A stretch of 64,000 nucleotides of DNA from Pseudomonas kielensis (GCF_014236655.1 NZ_JACMYG010000015.1:1-64000); one strand, 5' to 3'; positions 18,185 through 27,687 are shown, counted from the first letter of the stretch. A program made the numbers and translations. Notes: generated by a model not told the origin, from the letters alone.

Positions 18185-19561
18185 ATGGCTATCAGTGTTT
18201 TTGATCTATTCAAGGTCGGCATCGGCCCGTCCAGCTCCCACACCGTCGGCCCGATGCGCGCCGCTGCCACCTTCGTCCAGGCGCTGTTCGACCAAGGCCT
18301 GCTGGGCCAGGTCTGGCGGGTTGAAGTCCGCCTGTATGGCTCGCTTTCCGCCACCGGCGTCGGCCACGCCACCGACCGCGCCTGCGTCATGGGCCTGATG
18401 GGCGAATGGCCAGACAGCATCGACCCCACCCGTATCGGCCCACGTATCCAACAGCTGCGCGACAGTGGCGAACTGCTGCTTGGCGGCCGCCTGAACATTG
18501 CTTTCGACTGGCAGCGCGACCTGCTGCTGCTCGATGAGAGCCTGCCCTACCACCCTAACGCCATGGCGTTGAGCGCCTTTGGCGAGAACGGCCTGCTGTT
18601 GGAGCACACCTATTACTCGGTGGGCGGTGGTTTTATCGTCGAGGCGGCCGAGGTCGAGTCCGGCACACTGGCAGGCGATGACGTGCAGTTGCCGTACGAT
18701 TTTTCCAGCGCCGCCGAACTGTTGTCGCTGTGCAATCAGCACGGCCTGCGGGTTTCCGAGCTGATGATGGCCAATGAACGGGCCTGGCGCAGCGATGCGG
18801 AAATTCGCCAGGGGCTGCTGCACATCTGGTCGGTCATGCGCGAATGCGTCGAGCAGGGCTTGCGCCACGAAGGCATCTTGCCCGGCGGCCTGGATGTGCC
18901 ACGACGCGCGGCGAAACTGCACCGCAGCCTGCTGGAAATCGGCAAACCGAACGTCATCAGTTCGACCCTTTCGGCGATGGAATGGGTGAACCTGTTCGCC
19001 CTCGCCGTCAACGAAGAGAACGCCGCCGGCGGGCGCATGGTCACCGCACCGACCAACGGCGCGGCCGGGATCATTCCGGCGGTGCTGCATTACTACATGA
19101 AGTTCAACCCCGAGGCGTCGGATGACGATGTGGTGGCGTTTTTCCTCGCCGCCGCGGCCGTGGGCATCCTGTGCAAGAAGAACGCCTCGATCTCCGGTGC
19201 CGAAGTCGGCTGCCAGGGTGAAGTCGGCTCCGCCTGCGCGATGGCCGCTGCCGGCCTGGCCGATGTGCTGGGCGCCACGCCCGAGCAATTGGAGAACGCC
19301 GCCGAGATCGGCCTGGAGCACAACCTGGGCCTGACCTGCGACCCGGTCGGCGGGCTGGTCCAGGTGCCGTGCATCGAGCGCAATGCCATTGCGGCGGTGA
19401 AGGCGATCAACGCGACCCAAATGGCCCTGCGCGGCGACGGGAAACACTTCATCTCCCTCGACCGGGTGATCCGCACCATGCGCGATACCGGCGCCGACAT
19501 GCATGACAAATACAAAGAGACTTCACGGGGCGGCCTGGCTGTCAGCTGGGTGGAATGCTGA
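18185..19561 (+). CDS. sdaA: L-serine ammonia-lyase, single-chain [4Fe-4S] type
   Basis: Deaminates L-serine to pyruvate and ammonia with a 4Fe-4S cluster. It has 458 residues, the normal length for the single-chain bacterial enzyme. The N-terminal beta domain begins '[20 protein letters not shown]', and the alpha domain holds the cluster cysteines in '[12 protein letters not shown]', '[16 protein letters not shown]' and '[14 protein letters not shown]'. It lies 62 bases before a serine/threonine transporter gene. The two make a serine uptake and breakdown operon, probably under the divergent LysR regulator. Confidence 0.95.
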   Translation: MAISVFDLFKVGIGPSSSHTVGPMRAAATFVQALFDQGLLGQVWRVEVRLYGSLSATGVGHATDRACVMGLMGEWPDSIDPTRIGPRIQQLRDSGELLLGGRLNIAFDWQRDLLLLDESLPYHPNAMALSAFGENGLLLEHTYYSVGGGFIVEAAEVESGTLAGDDVQLPYDFSSAAELLSLCNQHGLRVSELMMANERAWRSDAEIRQGLLHIWSVMRECVEQGLRHEGILPGGLDVPRRAAKLHRSLLEIGKPNVISSTLSAMEWVNLFALAVNEENAAGGRMVTAPTNGAAGIIPAVLHYYMKFNPEASDDDVVAFFLAAAAVGILCKKNASISGAEVGCQGEVGSACAMAAAGLADVLGATPEQLENAAEIGLEHNLGLTCDPVGGLVQVPCIERNAIAAVKAINATQMALRGDGKHFISLDRVIRTMRDTGADMHDKYKETSRGGLAVSWVEC

Positions 19562-19623
19562 GGAGCATTCCCTGCCGCCCGTAACACGTGAGCCCGAGCA
19601 AAAATAATAACGAGGCCAAAACG

Positions 19624-20925
19624 ATGACCGATGTACGTACACCTGCTGCCGAAAACCCCGCTGTAGATCTGACCCACACAACGCAAACGGCCGACAAAGG
19701 CTGGAGCAAACACGACAGCACCTGGATGCTCGGCCTGTACGGCACGGCCATCGGTGCGGGCACCCTGTTCCTGCCGATCAATGCCGGCGTCGGCGGTTTC
19801 TGGCCGTTGCTGGTACTGGCGGTGCTGGCTTTCCCGATGACCTTCTTCGCCCACCGAGGCCTGACCCGCTTTGTCCTGTCCGGGCGCTCCGGTGACATCA
19901 CCGAGGTGGTGGAAGAACACTTCGGCGTCGGTGCCGGCAAGCTGATCACCCTGCTGTACTTCTTCGCTATCTTCCCGATCCTGCTGGTCTACAGCGTGGC
20001 GTTGACCAACACCCTGGGCAGCTTCATGGAACACCAATTGCAGATCACCCCACCACCACGGGCGGTGTTGTCGCTGGTGCTGATTCTCGGCCTGATGGCG
20101 ATCGTGCGGTGCGGCCAGGGCGTGATCGTCAAGGCCATGAGCGTGCTGGTGTACCCGTTTGTCGCCGCGCTGCTGTTGCTGGCCCTGAGCCTGATCCCGA
20201 ACTGGAACGGTGCGTTCTTCGCCTCCGCCGGTGAAGGCATGCCGCTGCCGGAGTTCTTCAAGACCCTGTGGCTGGCGATCCCGGTGATGGTGTTCTCGTT
20301 CAACCACTCACCGATCATCTCGGCCTTCGCCGTCGACCAGAAGCGCCGCTACGGTGCCCAGGCCGAGGCGAAAAGCAGCGGCATTCTCGCGGTCGCCCAC
20401 AGCATGATGGTGCTGACGGTGATGTTCTTCTGCTTCAGTTGCGTGCTGGCCCTGTCCCCCGCTGACCTGGCGGCTGCCAAGGCGCAGAACATCTCGATCC
20501 TGTCGTACCTGGCCAACCACTTCCAGACCCCAGTCATCGCCTACGCCGCGCCGTTGATTGCGCTGGTGGCGATCACCAAATCCTTCCTGGGCCACTACAT
20601 CGGCGCCAGTGAAGGTTTCCAGGGCCTGATCGTCAAGAGCCTGCGCGGTCGTGGCCGGGTGATGTCGGCCAACTGGCTGAACCGTGCCACCGCACTGTTC
20701 ATGATCCTCAGCTGCTGGGCCGTGGCGACCTTCAACCCGAGCATCCTGGGCATGATCGAAACCCTTGGCGGGCCGGTCATCGCGTGCCTGCTGTTCCTGA
20801 TGCCGATGTATGCGATCCGGCGCGTGCCCTCTCTGCGCCAGTATTCGGGCCAGGTGTCGAACGTGTTCGTGGTTTTGATCGGCCTGATTGCACTGTCTGC
20901 GATCATCTACTCCGTTCTGCCCTGA
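19624..20925 (+). CDS. SdaC-type serine/threonine:proton symporter
   Basis: An inner-membrane amino-acid transporter of the HAAAP family, 433 residues with about eleven hydrophobic helices. After a polar N-terminal tail (1-30) comes 'LYGTAIGAGTLFLPI', the family's first-helix signature. The ATG at 19624 gives the usual start; the longer frame uses a GTG at 19588. Pairing with serine ammonia-lyase makes serine the likely substrate. A stem-loop (20941-20964) and a REP pair follow. Confidence 0.92.
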   Translation: MTDVRTPAAENPAVDLTHTTQTADKGWSKHDSTWMLGLYGTAIGAGTLFLPINAGVGGFWPLLVLAVLAFPMTFFAHRGLTRFVLSGRSGDITEVVEEHFGVGAGKLITLLYFFAIFPILLVYSVALTNTLGSFMEHQLQITPPPRAVLSLVLILGLMAIVRCGQGVIVKAMSVLVYPFVAALLLLALSLIPNWNGAFFASAGEGMPLPEFFKTLWLAIPVMVFSFNHSPIISAFAVDQKRRYGAQAEAKSSGILAVAHSMMVLTVMFFCFSCVLALSPADLAAAKAQNISILSYLANHFQTPVIAYAAPLIALVAITKSFLGHYIGASEGFQGLIVKSLRGRGRVMSANWLNRATALFMILSCWAVATFNPSILGMIETLGGPVIACLLFLMPMYAIRRVPSLRQYSGQVSNVFVVLIGLIALSAIIYSVLP

Positions 20926-20940
20926 AACGGACCGCCGGAA

Positions 20941-20964
20941 GCTGAGCGGTGAATGCCGCTCAGC
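20941..20964 (+). terminator. Stem-loop after the serine transporter gene
   Basis: GCTGAGCGG (20941-20949) pairs perfectly with CCGCTCAGC (20956-20964) around a 6-base loop, 15 bases after the stop. The T-run is missing, so termination may be weak. Confidence 0.5.
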
Positions 20965-20971
20965 TGACTCA

Positions 20972-21060
20972 TGTGGGCTGGCTTGCCAGCGATCGCGGAG
21001 TATCAGGCGCCGCCGATGGGGGGTGCGCCGGCTCTATCGCGGGCAAGCCCGCTCCCACGG
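20972..21060. repeat. Inverted pair of REP elements (REPIN)
   Basis: Two inverted copies of the Pseudomonas REP word flank a short spacer: TGTGGGCTGGCTTGCCAGC (20972-20990) and, inverted, ATCGCGGGCAAGCCCGCTCC (21036-21055), the latter followed by CAC. The pair can fold into a long hairpin and is a probable REPIN mobilised by a RAYT transposase elsewhere in the genome. Confidence 0.8.
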
Positions 21061-21209
21061 GGTGGGGTGAGGCTCGCTGATCTGAAGGTGATCACGCCTA
21101 CGGCATGCCCCTTGCTACGTCCCTGCTATCTGCCGACGGTCCGGAACTGCGAACAATTTTGGGCACAGCCGGTCAATGACTGCACGATCCAATCAAGCGG
21201 TGACGCATT

Positions 21210-21527
21210 ATGGACAACCCCTTCCAACTGATTACCGACACCTTTGCCGACGATTATCAGATCAACCTGAGCATTCAGGGGCTGGACGGCGGGATCATGC
21301 TGACCCTGTCCAACGCCGGGCGCATTGTCGCCAAGCGGATGATCAGCCTCGCCCAGCGCAACGATCCGCAGCGTTTGAAACGGCTGGTGCAAAGCATTCA
21401 GTTCGGCATCGCCATCGAGCAAGGGCACAGTGCCGTGGCCATTCTCGAAGCCATGACCGACAGCGACAACCTCAAGTTGCCGCCGCCGTTGAGCAGGTCC
21501 TCCCTGCCCCTGTCAGCCCGACCTTAA
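21210..21527 (+). CDS. DUF3509 protein
   Basis: A 105-residue protein of a family that I know mainly from Pseudomonas, with conserved-looking 'MDNPFQLITDTFADDYQINL' and a central 'RIVAKRMISLAQRNDPQRL'. It is soluble and of unknown function. Its stop overlaps the stop of the convergent PsiE-like gene by 3 bases. An upstream REP pair separates it from the serine operon. Confidence 0.8.
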   Translation: MDNPFQLITDTFADDYQINLSIQGLDGGIMLTLSNAGRIVAKRMISLAQRNDPQRLKRLVQSIQFGIAIEQGHSAVAILEAMTDSDNLKLPPPLSRSSLPLSARP

Positions 21528-22024
21528 AGCTCGCCCTTCTCGACTTCCGGGTGCTCACTGGAGCCGGCTCCCACCTTGCGTTGCGGGTGCTGGATCTTCA
21601 CCGAGGGGAACTGCGAAGAGGCATAACGCACCACCAGGATCGCAAACGCCAACAGCAGAATCCCGCCGCACAGGTAGATGATGCCCAGGTCCGGCGGGTT
21701 GTGGTGCGACACGTTGGAGATCAGCAGGCGGGTCAAGGCGGTGATCGCCACGTAGATCAGAAACCGCACGGGCATGTGGTTGGTCTTGAAGTAAATCCCG
21801 ACCATCGCCCCCAGTTCCAGGTAGATGAACAGCAGCAAGATGTCGTCGATCTTGATGTGCCCCTCTTCGATCATGCCGAGAAACTCCATGATCGCCGCCC
21901 ACGCCGTGACCGCGCCAATGGCGAACAGCGCCAGGTAGTGGAAGGTTTCGACGAACAGATTGCCCAGGGTTTCAGCCAGCTCATGCACGTTCTGGCGAAG
22001 TCGCTCCGCCCAGTTGATTTTCAC
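21524..22024 (-). CDS. PsiE-like phosphate-starvation-inducible membrane protein
   Basis: A 166-residue inner-membrane protein with four hydrophobic helices (about 26-48, 58-80, 85-105 and 115-137) and a polar tail. It matches the PsiE family, named from E. coli PsiE, which is induced by phosphate limitation; the molecular function is unknown. The start is GTG with AAGGAAG about 8 bases upstream. No PHO box was recognised in the 292 bases upstream, so phosphate regulation is not shown here. Confidence 0.8.
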   Translation of the reverse strand: MKINWAERLRQNVHELAETLGNLFVETFHYLALFAIGAVTAWAAIMEFLGMIEEGHIKIDDILLLFIYLELGAMVGIYFKTNHMPVRFLIYVAITALTRLLISNVSHHNPPDLGIIYLCGGILLLAFAILVVRYASSQFPSVKIQHPQRKVGAGSSEHPEVEKGEL

Positions 22025-22257
22025 GGTGATTCTTCCTTAGGTCGGTTGGACCGGATGATGCGGGTTCGACATGACTGTTGTTCTGCATGCAGAAAAAAGG
22101 CCAGCAGCTGTCAGATGAGATGACGGTGGACCGAGATGGGACACTTTGTGTGTCTAACCACAGCGCGGATCATGGCATAGCGCCACCTGACAAACCGTGA
22201 AACCGGTCTAGATTAAAAAGCGACTACCCAAAGGACCGGGATTGGCTTATCCTTTCG

Positions 22258-22273
22258 CTGTATATAAATACAG
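22258..22273 (+). promoter_or_regulatory. LexA (SOS) box upstream of yebG
   Basis: CTGTATATAAATACAG is an almost perfect match to the gammaproteobacterial LexA consensus CTG-N10-CAG (CTGTATATATATACAG, one mismatch). It lies 44 bases before the yebG start codon, overlapping the expected promoter. Confidence 0.93.
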
Positions 22274-22316
22274 TAGTCGCAATAGACAACTAATGTGAAG
22301 GCATGTGAGGTGGTAA

Positions 22317-22676
22317 ATGGCCGTCGAAGTGGTATACCGCAGCAGCCGAGATCTGGAGCGCTTGTTCATGGATAAAGCCGAAGCTGACCGTCATGACAAA
22401 ATGCTCGAACTCGCCGAGTTGCTGGCAGAAGTGCTGCAAAAAGCCGTTCCGTCCCTGACCGAACAGCAAGTGGAAGAAGCCGGGATCTACATGGCGAAGA
22501 ATCGCGATGTGTTCGCCAAGGCATTCAAGAGCCAGCCGGACGCCCTGACCGAATTGCTCAGCGCCCCTGCCCCAGCTGTAGCAGCGGTCGAACCTGCTGA
22601 ACCCGCCGCAGACGTCGAGCCGGGCGAACCCGCCAAGGCGGCCAAACCGGCCAAGGCTGTCAAAGCCGCGAAGTAA
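22317..22676 (+). CDS. yebG: YebG-family SOS-induced protein
   Basis: A 119-residue protein. The conserved YebG core (about 1-75; 'MAVEVVYRSSRDLERLFMDK', 'DKMLELAELLAEVLQKAVP') is followed by a low-complexity Ala/Pro/Lys tail with repeated 'KAAKPAKAVKAAK', likely to bind nucleic acid or be flexible. YebG is DNA-damage-inducible in E. coli but its biochemical role is not settled. The LexA box just upstream shows SOS control directly. A good terminator follows, so the gene is monocistronic. Confidence 0.92.
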   Translation: MAVEVVYRSSRDLERLFMDKAEADRHDKMLELAELLAEVLQKAVPSLTEQQVEEAGIYMAKNRDVFAKAFKSQPDALTELLSAPAPAVAAVEPAEPAADVEPGEPAKAAKPAKAVKAAK

Positions 22677-22694
22677 CGCCCGGCAGAATTGAAC

Positions 22695-22725
22695 AGGCCC
22701 TGAATCACTGATCCAGGGCCTTTTT
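22695..22725 (+). terminator. Rho-independent terminator of yebG
   Basis: AGGCCCTG (22695-22702) pairs with CAGGGCCT (22714-22721), followed by a run of T, 18 bases after the yebG stop. Confidence 0.9.
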
Positions 22726-22817
22726 CATGCCTGTGGGATGAGAAGGCGAAGCGGGTTTCGGGCATCGCCATCAGCGACTCGGCCAGCGCCTGAGCCCGAA
22801 GGGCGGGAGATGGTTCC

Positions 22818-23837
22818 TCAGCGATAAAGCAGGCGCTCTGCCAATTCGTCCGCCACCCGCGCCGGCGAGCGTTTTTCCGCCTGGGCGTGGGCGAAGACTT
22901 CGGTCAGGCGCGAACTGATTTTCGACAGGTGCCCGGTAATGCTCGACAGCTCATCGCCGCGGTGCTTGAGCACCACGTAGATCAGCCCACCGGAATTGAT
23001 CACATAATCGGGCGCATAGAGGATGCCACGGCCTTCCAGTTGGTCGGCGACGCTGAGGTTGGTCAATTGATTGTTGGCAGACCCGGCCACCGCCGCACAC
23101 CGTAACTGCGCCACGCTGTGGCTATTGAGCACCCCGCCCAGGCCGCAGGGCGCCAGGATGTCGCAGGGGGTACTGAGCAGGGCCTCGTTGGCAATCGGAT
23201 GGGCACCCAACTGCTCCATTGCCAGTTGCACCTTGCCCGGGTCGATGTCGCTCACCAGCAGCTCGGCCCCCGCGGCATGCAGTTGCTCGGCCAGGGCGAA
23301 ACCGACATTGCCCAGGCCCTGGATCGCGATGCGCAAACCCTCCAGGTTATCGCTGCCCAGGCGCGCCATGGCGGTGGCACGAATACCGGTGAACACGCCC
23401 ATGGCCGCATGGGGCGATGGGTCGCCCGCGGCAGTGGTGCTGGTGACGTGCTGGGTTTGCTGGGCGATGCAGTCCATGTCGACCACCGAGGTGCCGCTGT
23501 CGATGGCGGTGATGTAGCGACCGTCGAGTTGCTCGACACAGCGCCCGAAAGCCTCGAACAGCGCCGCGCGGTTTTCCACATGGGGCGGGCGGATGATCAC
23601 CGCGACTCCACCACCTTGGGGCAGGCCGGCCAGGGCCGCTTTGTAGCTCATGCCCTGGGCCAGGCGCACGGCATCCGTCACGGCGCTTTCATCGTCGGGG
23701 TAGGCAAGGTAACGGCACCCACCCAGGGCAGGTCCCAGGCGGCTGCAATGAATGGCGATCACGGCCTTCAACCCGGTGGCCGGGTCGACGCTCAGGTGCA
23801 GCGATTCAAGGCGAGTGCTTTGCATGAGAGCGAACAT
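22818..23837 (-). CDS. Leucine/valine-dehydrogenase-like protein with altered catalytic site
   Basis: A 339-residue member of the Glu/Leu/Phe/Val dehydrogenase family, which oxidatively deaminates branched-chain amino acids with NAD+. It has the N-terminal dimerisation/substrate domain (about 10-135), the Rossmann motif 'IQGLGNVGFALAE' (about 172-184) and 'APCGLGGVLN'. The substrate-binding lysine is present in 'MSYKAALAGL'. The family's catalytic lysine in 'GGGKAVI' is replaced by valine here ('PQGGGVAVII'; codon GTC). The protein may therefore be inactive as a dehydrogenase or have a different chemistry. It stands alone. Confidence 0.82.
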   Translation of the reverse strand: MFALMQSTRLESLHLSVDPATGLKAVIAIHCSRLGPALGGCRYLAYPDDESAVTDAVRLAQGMSYKAALAGLPQGGGVAVIIRPPHVENRAALFEAFGRCVEQLDGRYITAIDSGTSVVDMDCIAQQTQHVTSTTAAGDPSPHAAMGVFTGIRATAMARLGSDNLEGLRIAIQGLGNVGFALAEQLHAAGAELLVSDIDPGKVQLAMEQLGAHPIANEALLSTPCDILAPCGLGGVLNSHSVAQLRCAAVAGSANNQLTNLSVADQLEGRGILYAPDYVINSGGLIYVVLKHRGDELSSITGHLSKISSRLTEVFAHAQAEKRSPARVADELAERLLYR

Positions 23838-24021
23838 CGTAGGGCTCCCGAATCACTTTCAGTAGTCGCCAGTATAGGCGCGCGGGCAAAAATTGCTGGA
23901 GCGCACCGGAATAAGCGAAGGCCCGCGCCAAGGCTTTGCGGCATAACTTGCACGCCCTCGCGCGCGGCACTGGACGAATGCTTGCGACGGGGCTAAAACG
24001 GGGCATTCGCCGGAGATTTCA

Positions 24022-24825
24022 ATGAACCCGCGCCACGCCTTTTTCGCCTGCCTGCAACGCTCACCCCCGGCGCTTTTTGAAGCGGCGTTGTGGATCGCCG
24101 TCGAACATGATGCCGAGGTGCAACCGCAGGTCGTGCTGGAGCAGTTCAAGGACCTGGTGCAGCGGGTCAGCAGTCGCCTGCCGATGTTGCCGGTCAGCGA
24201 GTTGGGGCAACCGCTGCTGCGCCTGCTCAACGACCTGGGCTACCAGCAGGACGAAGCCACCCCGTTGCGTCCCCAGGCTGCCCTGCTCAACAAAGTCCTG
24301 GAACGGCGCCGTGGGCAGCCGCTGGCGCTGGGGCTGATCACCCTGGAACTGGCACGTCGTCTGGAGATCCCCATGGTCGGGGTCAACTTCCCCGGCCACT
24401 TCCTGCTGCGGGTGCCCGGCGCCGATCACCTGCTCGACCCCTGCGGCGGTCGACGCTTGTACCCCAACGATTGCCGGGAGCTGCTGCAGCGCCAATACGG
24501 TCCGAACATGGCCCTGAATGCCGAGCACCTGCTCACCAGCGAACCGCTGCAGATGCTCCAGCGCCTGTCACGCAACCTGCGCCAGCTGCACTTGGCCAAC
24601 GACGACTACATCGGCGCGCTGATCGATGCCGAGCGGGTGCTGGAGCTGGGTAACGCCAACGCCAGTGACTACCTGGCCCGCGCCAGCCTCTATCAGCGCC
24701 TGGACTGTCCCAACGCCGAACGTTTCGACCTGGAACACGCCCTGCTGCTCAGCGACGACCCGATCCAGCGCCTGCGCCTGACCGAACGCCTGAGTCATCT
24801 GCCCCCCAACTCGATTGTGCATTGA
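24022..24825 (+). CDS. SirB1/transglutaminase-like TPR protein
   Basis: A 267-residue protein of the SirB1 family: a transglutaminase-like N-terminal domain (about 35-175; 'RRGQPLALGLITLELARRL', 'NFPGHFLLRV', 'LDPCGGR') and a tetratricopeptide-like C-terminus (about 190-260). Members often lie near housekeeping genes; the exact role is unknown. The stop overlaps no start; the methyltransferase gene begins 60 bases further on. Confidence 0.82.
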   Translation: MNPRHAFFACLQRSPPALFEAALWIAVEHDAEVQPQVVLEQFKDLVQRVSSRLPMLPVSELGQPLLRLLNDLGYQQDEATPLRPQAALLNKVLERRRGQPLALGLITLELARRLEIPMVGVNFPGHFLLRVPGADHLLDPCGGRRLYPNDCRELLQRQYGPNMALNAEHLLTSEPLQMLQRLSRNLRQLHLANDDYIGALIDAERVLELGNANASDYLARASLYQRLDCPNAERFDLEHALLLSDDPIQRLRLTERLSHLPPNSIVH

Positions 24826-24884
24826 AGCGATGGATGCTCCACTGGCGCCCTGGAATTTTTTGCGCCACCACGGATGAGGCTGTC

Positions 24885-25715
24885 ATGCACTTCCCTTCCC
24901 CTGCGGAACGTTTCCTTGAAGACTTTCACCAGCGCCGACCCGGCACCACCAGCGCGGCGTTTGCCCACTTGTGCAGCGAACGCCAGGAATCGTCCTACGC
25001 AGCGCTGGCAGCCACCCTGCCGGATTCGTCCGCCAGCCTGAGTGTTCTGGACCTGGCCTGTGGCAACGGTTATCTGCTGCAACTGCTCGAGCAACGTCAT
25101 CCACAGCGATTGCGGTTGATCGGCGTCGACCTCAGTCAGGCCGAACTGGACGAAGCCCGCACGCGGTTACCCGCCAGGGTGAGCCTGCTCAAGGAGCGGG
25201 CACAGGCGCTCTCGCTCGGCACGGCCAGCGTCGACGTGGTGGTGTCGCATCTGGCACTGATGTTGATGGACGACATCGAGCAAGTCCTGCGCGAAATACG
25301 CCGCGTGCTGCGCAAGGACGGCAAGCTCGCCACGATCGTTGGCCGGGGGTTTCTGCTGGGCGCGGTGGGTGACGCGTATCTGCAGGTGTTTCGCCAGGTG
25401 GCGCAGCAGGATGCCTTGGCGCATTTGCCGATGGGTGATCCGCGCATGCGCACCGAGGAGGGTTGGCGAGCGCTGCTCGGCACCGACTTCGAGCAGGTGA
25501 CGGTGCAGGACATTGATGTGGCTTGGCAGCCCGACTTCGCCGAGCTTTGGCAATCACTCAGCGCCACCTACGACGTCGACCGGCTGACACCCGCCGCCCG
25601 CGTGCAATTGCAGGAGCGCTTCAAAACCGCAATCGAGCATCTGCCACAAGCCGACGGCACCTTCGCGACCGGCTGGGGATTGCGCCTGATCCAGGCACAC
25701 CCCCGCCGGTGTTGA
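24885..25715 (+). CDS. Class I SAM-dependent methyltransferase
   Basis: A 276-residue Rossmann methyltransferase. Motif I is 'VLDLACGNGYLLQLL' (about 56-70), the acidic end of strand 2 is 'IGVDLSQAELDEA', and 'VLREIRRVLRKDGKLATIVG' marks the strand-5 region (Methyltransf_11/25 type). The substrate is unknown. The ATG at 24885 follows ATGAGGC and was preferred to the longer frame from 24822. It probably shares a transcript with the SirB1 gene and runs into the convergent maiA. Confidence 0.85.
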   Translation: MHFPSPAERFLEDFHQRRPGTTSAAFAHLCSERQESSYAALAATLPDSSASLSVLDLACGNGYLLQLLEQRHPQRLRLIGVDLSQAELDEARTRLPARVSLLKERAQALSLGTASVDVVVSHLALMLMDDIEQVLREIRRVLRKDGKLATIVGRGFLLGAVGDAYLQVFRQVAQQDALAHLPMGDPRMRTEEGWRALLGTDFEQVTVQDIDVAWQPDFAELWQSLSATYDVDRLTPAARVQLQERFKTAIEHLPQADGTFATGWGLRLIQAHPRRC

Positions 25716-25731
25716 ATACGGGTAGCCGCCG

Positions 25732-26367
25732 TTACGGGGTATCCGGCTGATTGGCGGGATGAGCCTTGATGAACGCCGGGTGTTGCGCTGCCAGCGCGGC
25801 GACCCGGCGAATCCGTGGATAGGCATCAAGGCTGATGTTGAAACGCTCAGCCGCATACAGCTGCGGGATCAGGTACACGTCCGCCACACCCGGTGCGCTG
25901 CCAAAGCAGTACCCCGCGTCGCCGATCAACTGCTCGACGGCCGCCAGCCCCTGGCTGATCCAGTGGCTGATCCACTCCACCACCTGTGGCTCGTCGTGCC
26001 CCCACTGACGCAGCTTGTTGAGCACGCTGACGTTGTGCAGTGGATGAATGTCGCAGCCAATCAACGCCGCCACCGCACGCTCGTGCGCACGCTGGGCGAG
26101 GTTGCCGGACAGCAGCGGCACCTGTGGATAAGCTTCTTCCAGGTACTCGATGATCGCCGGTGACTGGATCAGCAACTCGCCTTGATCGGTGCGCAAGGCC
26201 GGTACCCGACCCTGTGGGTTGAGCTGCAAGTAGGCCGGCTGCCGGTGTTCACCGCCTTGCGCGGCGATCAGGTTGACCGCCAGCGCCTGGTAATCCAGGC
26301 CCTTGAGCGCCAGGGCAATGCGCACCCGGAACGACGAGGTCGAGCGGTAGTAGGTATAGAGCTCCAT
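25732..26367 (-). CDS. maiA: Maleylacetoacetate isomerase
   Basis: A zeta-class glutathione-S-transferase fold enzyme of 211 residues that converts maleylacetoacetate to fumarylacetoacetate using glutathione. The N-terminal thioredoxin domain begins 'MELYTYYRSTSSFRVRIAL' with the zeta-class SSxR motif, and the C-terminal helical domain carries 'IGCDIHPLHNV' (about 104-114). It is the last gene of hmgA-fahA-maiA, 12 bases after fahA. It completes tyrosine/phenylalanine breakdown. Confidence 0.96.
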   Translation of the reverse strand: MELYTYYRSTSSFRVRIALALKGLDYQALAVNLIAAQGGEHRQPAYLQLNPQGRVPALRTDQGELLIQSPAIIEYLEEAYPQVPLLSGNLAQRAHERAVAALIGCDIHPLHNVSVLNKLRQWGHDEPQVVEWISHWISQGLAAVEQLIGDAGYCFGSAPGVADVYLIPQLYAAERFNISLDAYPRIRRVAALAAQHPAFIKAHPANQPDTP

Positions 26368-26379
26368 GGGCCGAACCTC

Positions 26380-27684
26380 TCAGCGCGCTGGCAGGATCTT
26401 GCCCCGGCATTCGCCGAAGCCGATGGACGCAAAACCGTCACGGCTGCAACGCGCGCGCAGGATGATTTCGTCGCCGTCCTCAAGGAACTTGCGCACTTCG
26501 CCTGATGCCAGCTCGATGGGCTTTTTACCGCCCTCGGTGATTTCCAGCAGGCTGCCGAACTGACCGCTCTCAGGCCCCGACAGGGTGCCCGAACCGAACA
26601 GGTCGCCGGCCTGCAACTGGCAGCCGTTGACGCTGTGGTGCGCAACCATCTGCGCCACGGTCCAGTACATGTGCTGGGTGTTGCTCAGGGTCAGGCGGTG
26701 CGCCGGCAGATTCTGCTCGCGCATGGCTTCGGTCAGCAGCAGTACTTCCAGCTCGATATCAAAGGCGCCAGCGGCCTGGTCACGCGTGTCAAACAGGTAC
26801 GGCAGCGGTTGCGGATCGCCTTGCGGACGCGCCGGCTGGGCACGCCGGAATGGCTCCAGGGCCTCGGCGGTGACGACCCAGGGCGAAATGCTGGTGATGA
26901 AGCTTTTCGACAGGAACGGACCCAGTGGCTGGTATTCCCAGGCCTGGATATCCCGTGCCGACCAGTCGTTGAGCAGGCAGAAACCGGCGATGTGCTCGGC
27001 GGCGTCGCCGATGGCAATCGAGTCACCCATGGCATTGCCCTGGCCGATCCAGATCCCCAGTTCCAGCTCGTAGTCCAGGCGTGCGCACGGGCCGAAAGTC
27101 GGCTCGCTCTGGCCGGCTGGCAGGGTCTGGCCTTTGGGGCGACGCACGTCGGTGCCGGACGGACGAATGGTCGACGCGCGGCCGTGGTAGCCAATCGGCA
27201 CGTACTTGTAGTTCGGCAGCAGCGGGTTATCTGGACGGAACAGTTTGCCGACATTCTGCGCGTGCTCGATGCCCACGTAGAAGTCGGTGTAGTCGTTGAT
27301 GCGGGCCGGCAGGTGCATCTGGCAGTCAGCGGCCAGATGCAGCAACTGGGCGCCCTGGGCTTCGATCTTGCCGCGCAGGGGACTGCCCTCGGCCAACAGC
27401 TCCAGCAAGCGCTCGCGCAGCGCCACACGGGGGCCCCGACCGAGTTCGAAGAAGGCGTTCAACTGACCGCCACGGGTGGCTTGCACCGCCGTGCGGGCCA
27501 CACCGTCAAACAGGCCGGCGTCGAGTGCCGCCTCGAGGTCGAAAATCTGCTCGCCGATCGCCACACCGCTGCGCGGCGCCGAACCCTGGGTGCTGAACAC
27601 GCCCAGGGGCAGGTTCTGCAGCGGGAAATCCGCGTGGCCGTTGGCACAGGCAACCCAGCTACGAGTGGGGGTGGTCTGGGTCAT
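26380..27684 (-). CDS. fahA: Fumarylacetoacetase
   Basis: Hydrolyses fumarylacetoacetate to fumarate and acetoacetate, the last step of the homogentisate route. It has 434 residues, the usual length. The N-terminal SH3-like domain (about 20-120) is followed by the FAH domain with 'DFYVGIEHAQNVG', 'RPSGTDVRRPKGQ', 'LDYELELGIWIG' (metal-binding acidic residues) and 'CLLNDWSARDIQAWEYQPLG'. It lies between hmgA (3-base gap) and maiA. Confidence 0.97.
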   Translation of the reverse strand: MTQTTPTRSWVACANGHADFPLQNLPLGVFSTQGSAPRSGVAIGEQIFDLEAALDAGLFDGVARTAVQATRGGQLNAFFELGRGPRVALRERLLELLAEGSPLRGKIEAQGAQLLHLAADCQMHLPARINDYTDFYVGIEHAQNVGKLFRPDNPLLPNYKYVPIGYHGRASTIRPSGTDVRRPKGQTLPAGQSEPTFGPCARLDYELELGIWIGQGNAMGDSIAIGDAAEHIAGFCLLNDWSARDIQAWEYQPLGPFLSKSFITSISPWVVTAEALEPFRRAQPARPQGDPQPLPYLFDTRDQAAGAFDIELEVLLLTEAMREQNLPAHRLTLSNTQHMYWTVAQMVAHHSVNGCQLQAGDLFGSGTLSGPESGQFGSLLEITEGGKKPIELASGEVRKFLEDGDEIILRARCSRDGFASIGFGECRGKILPAR

Positions 27685-27687
27685 GGG

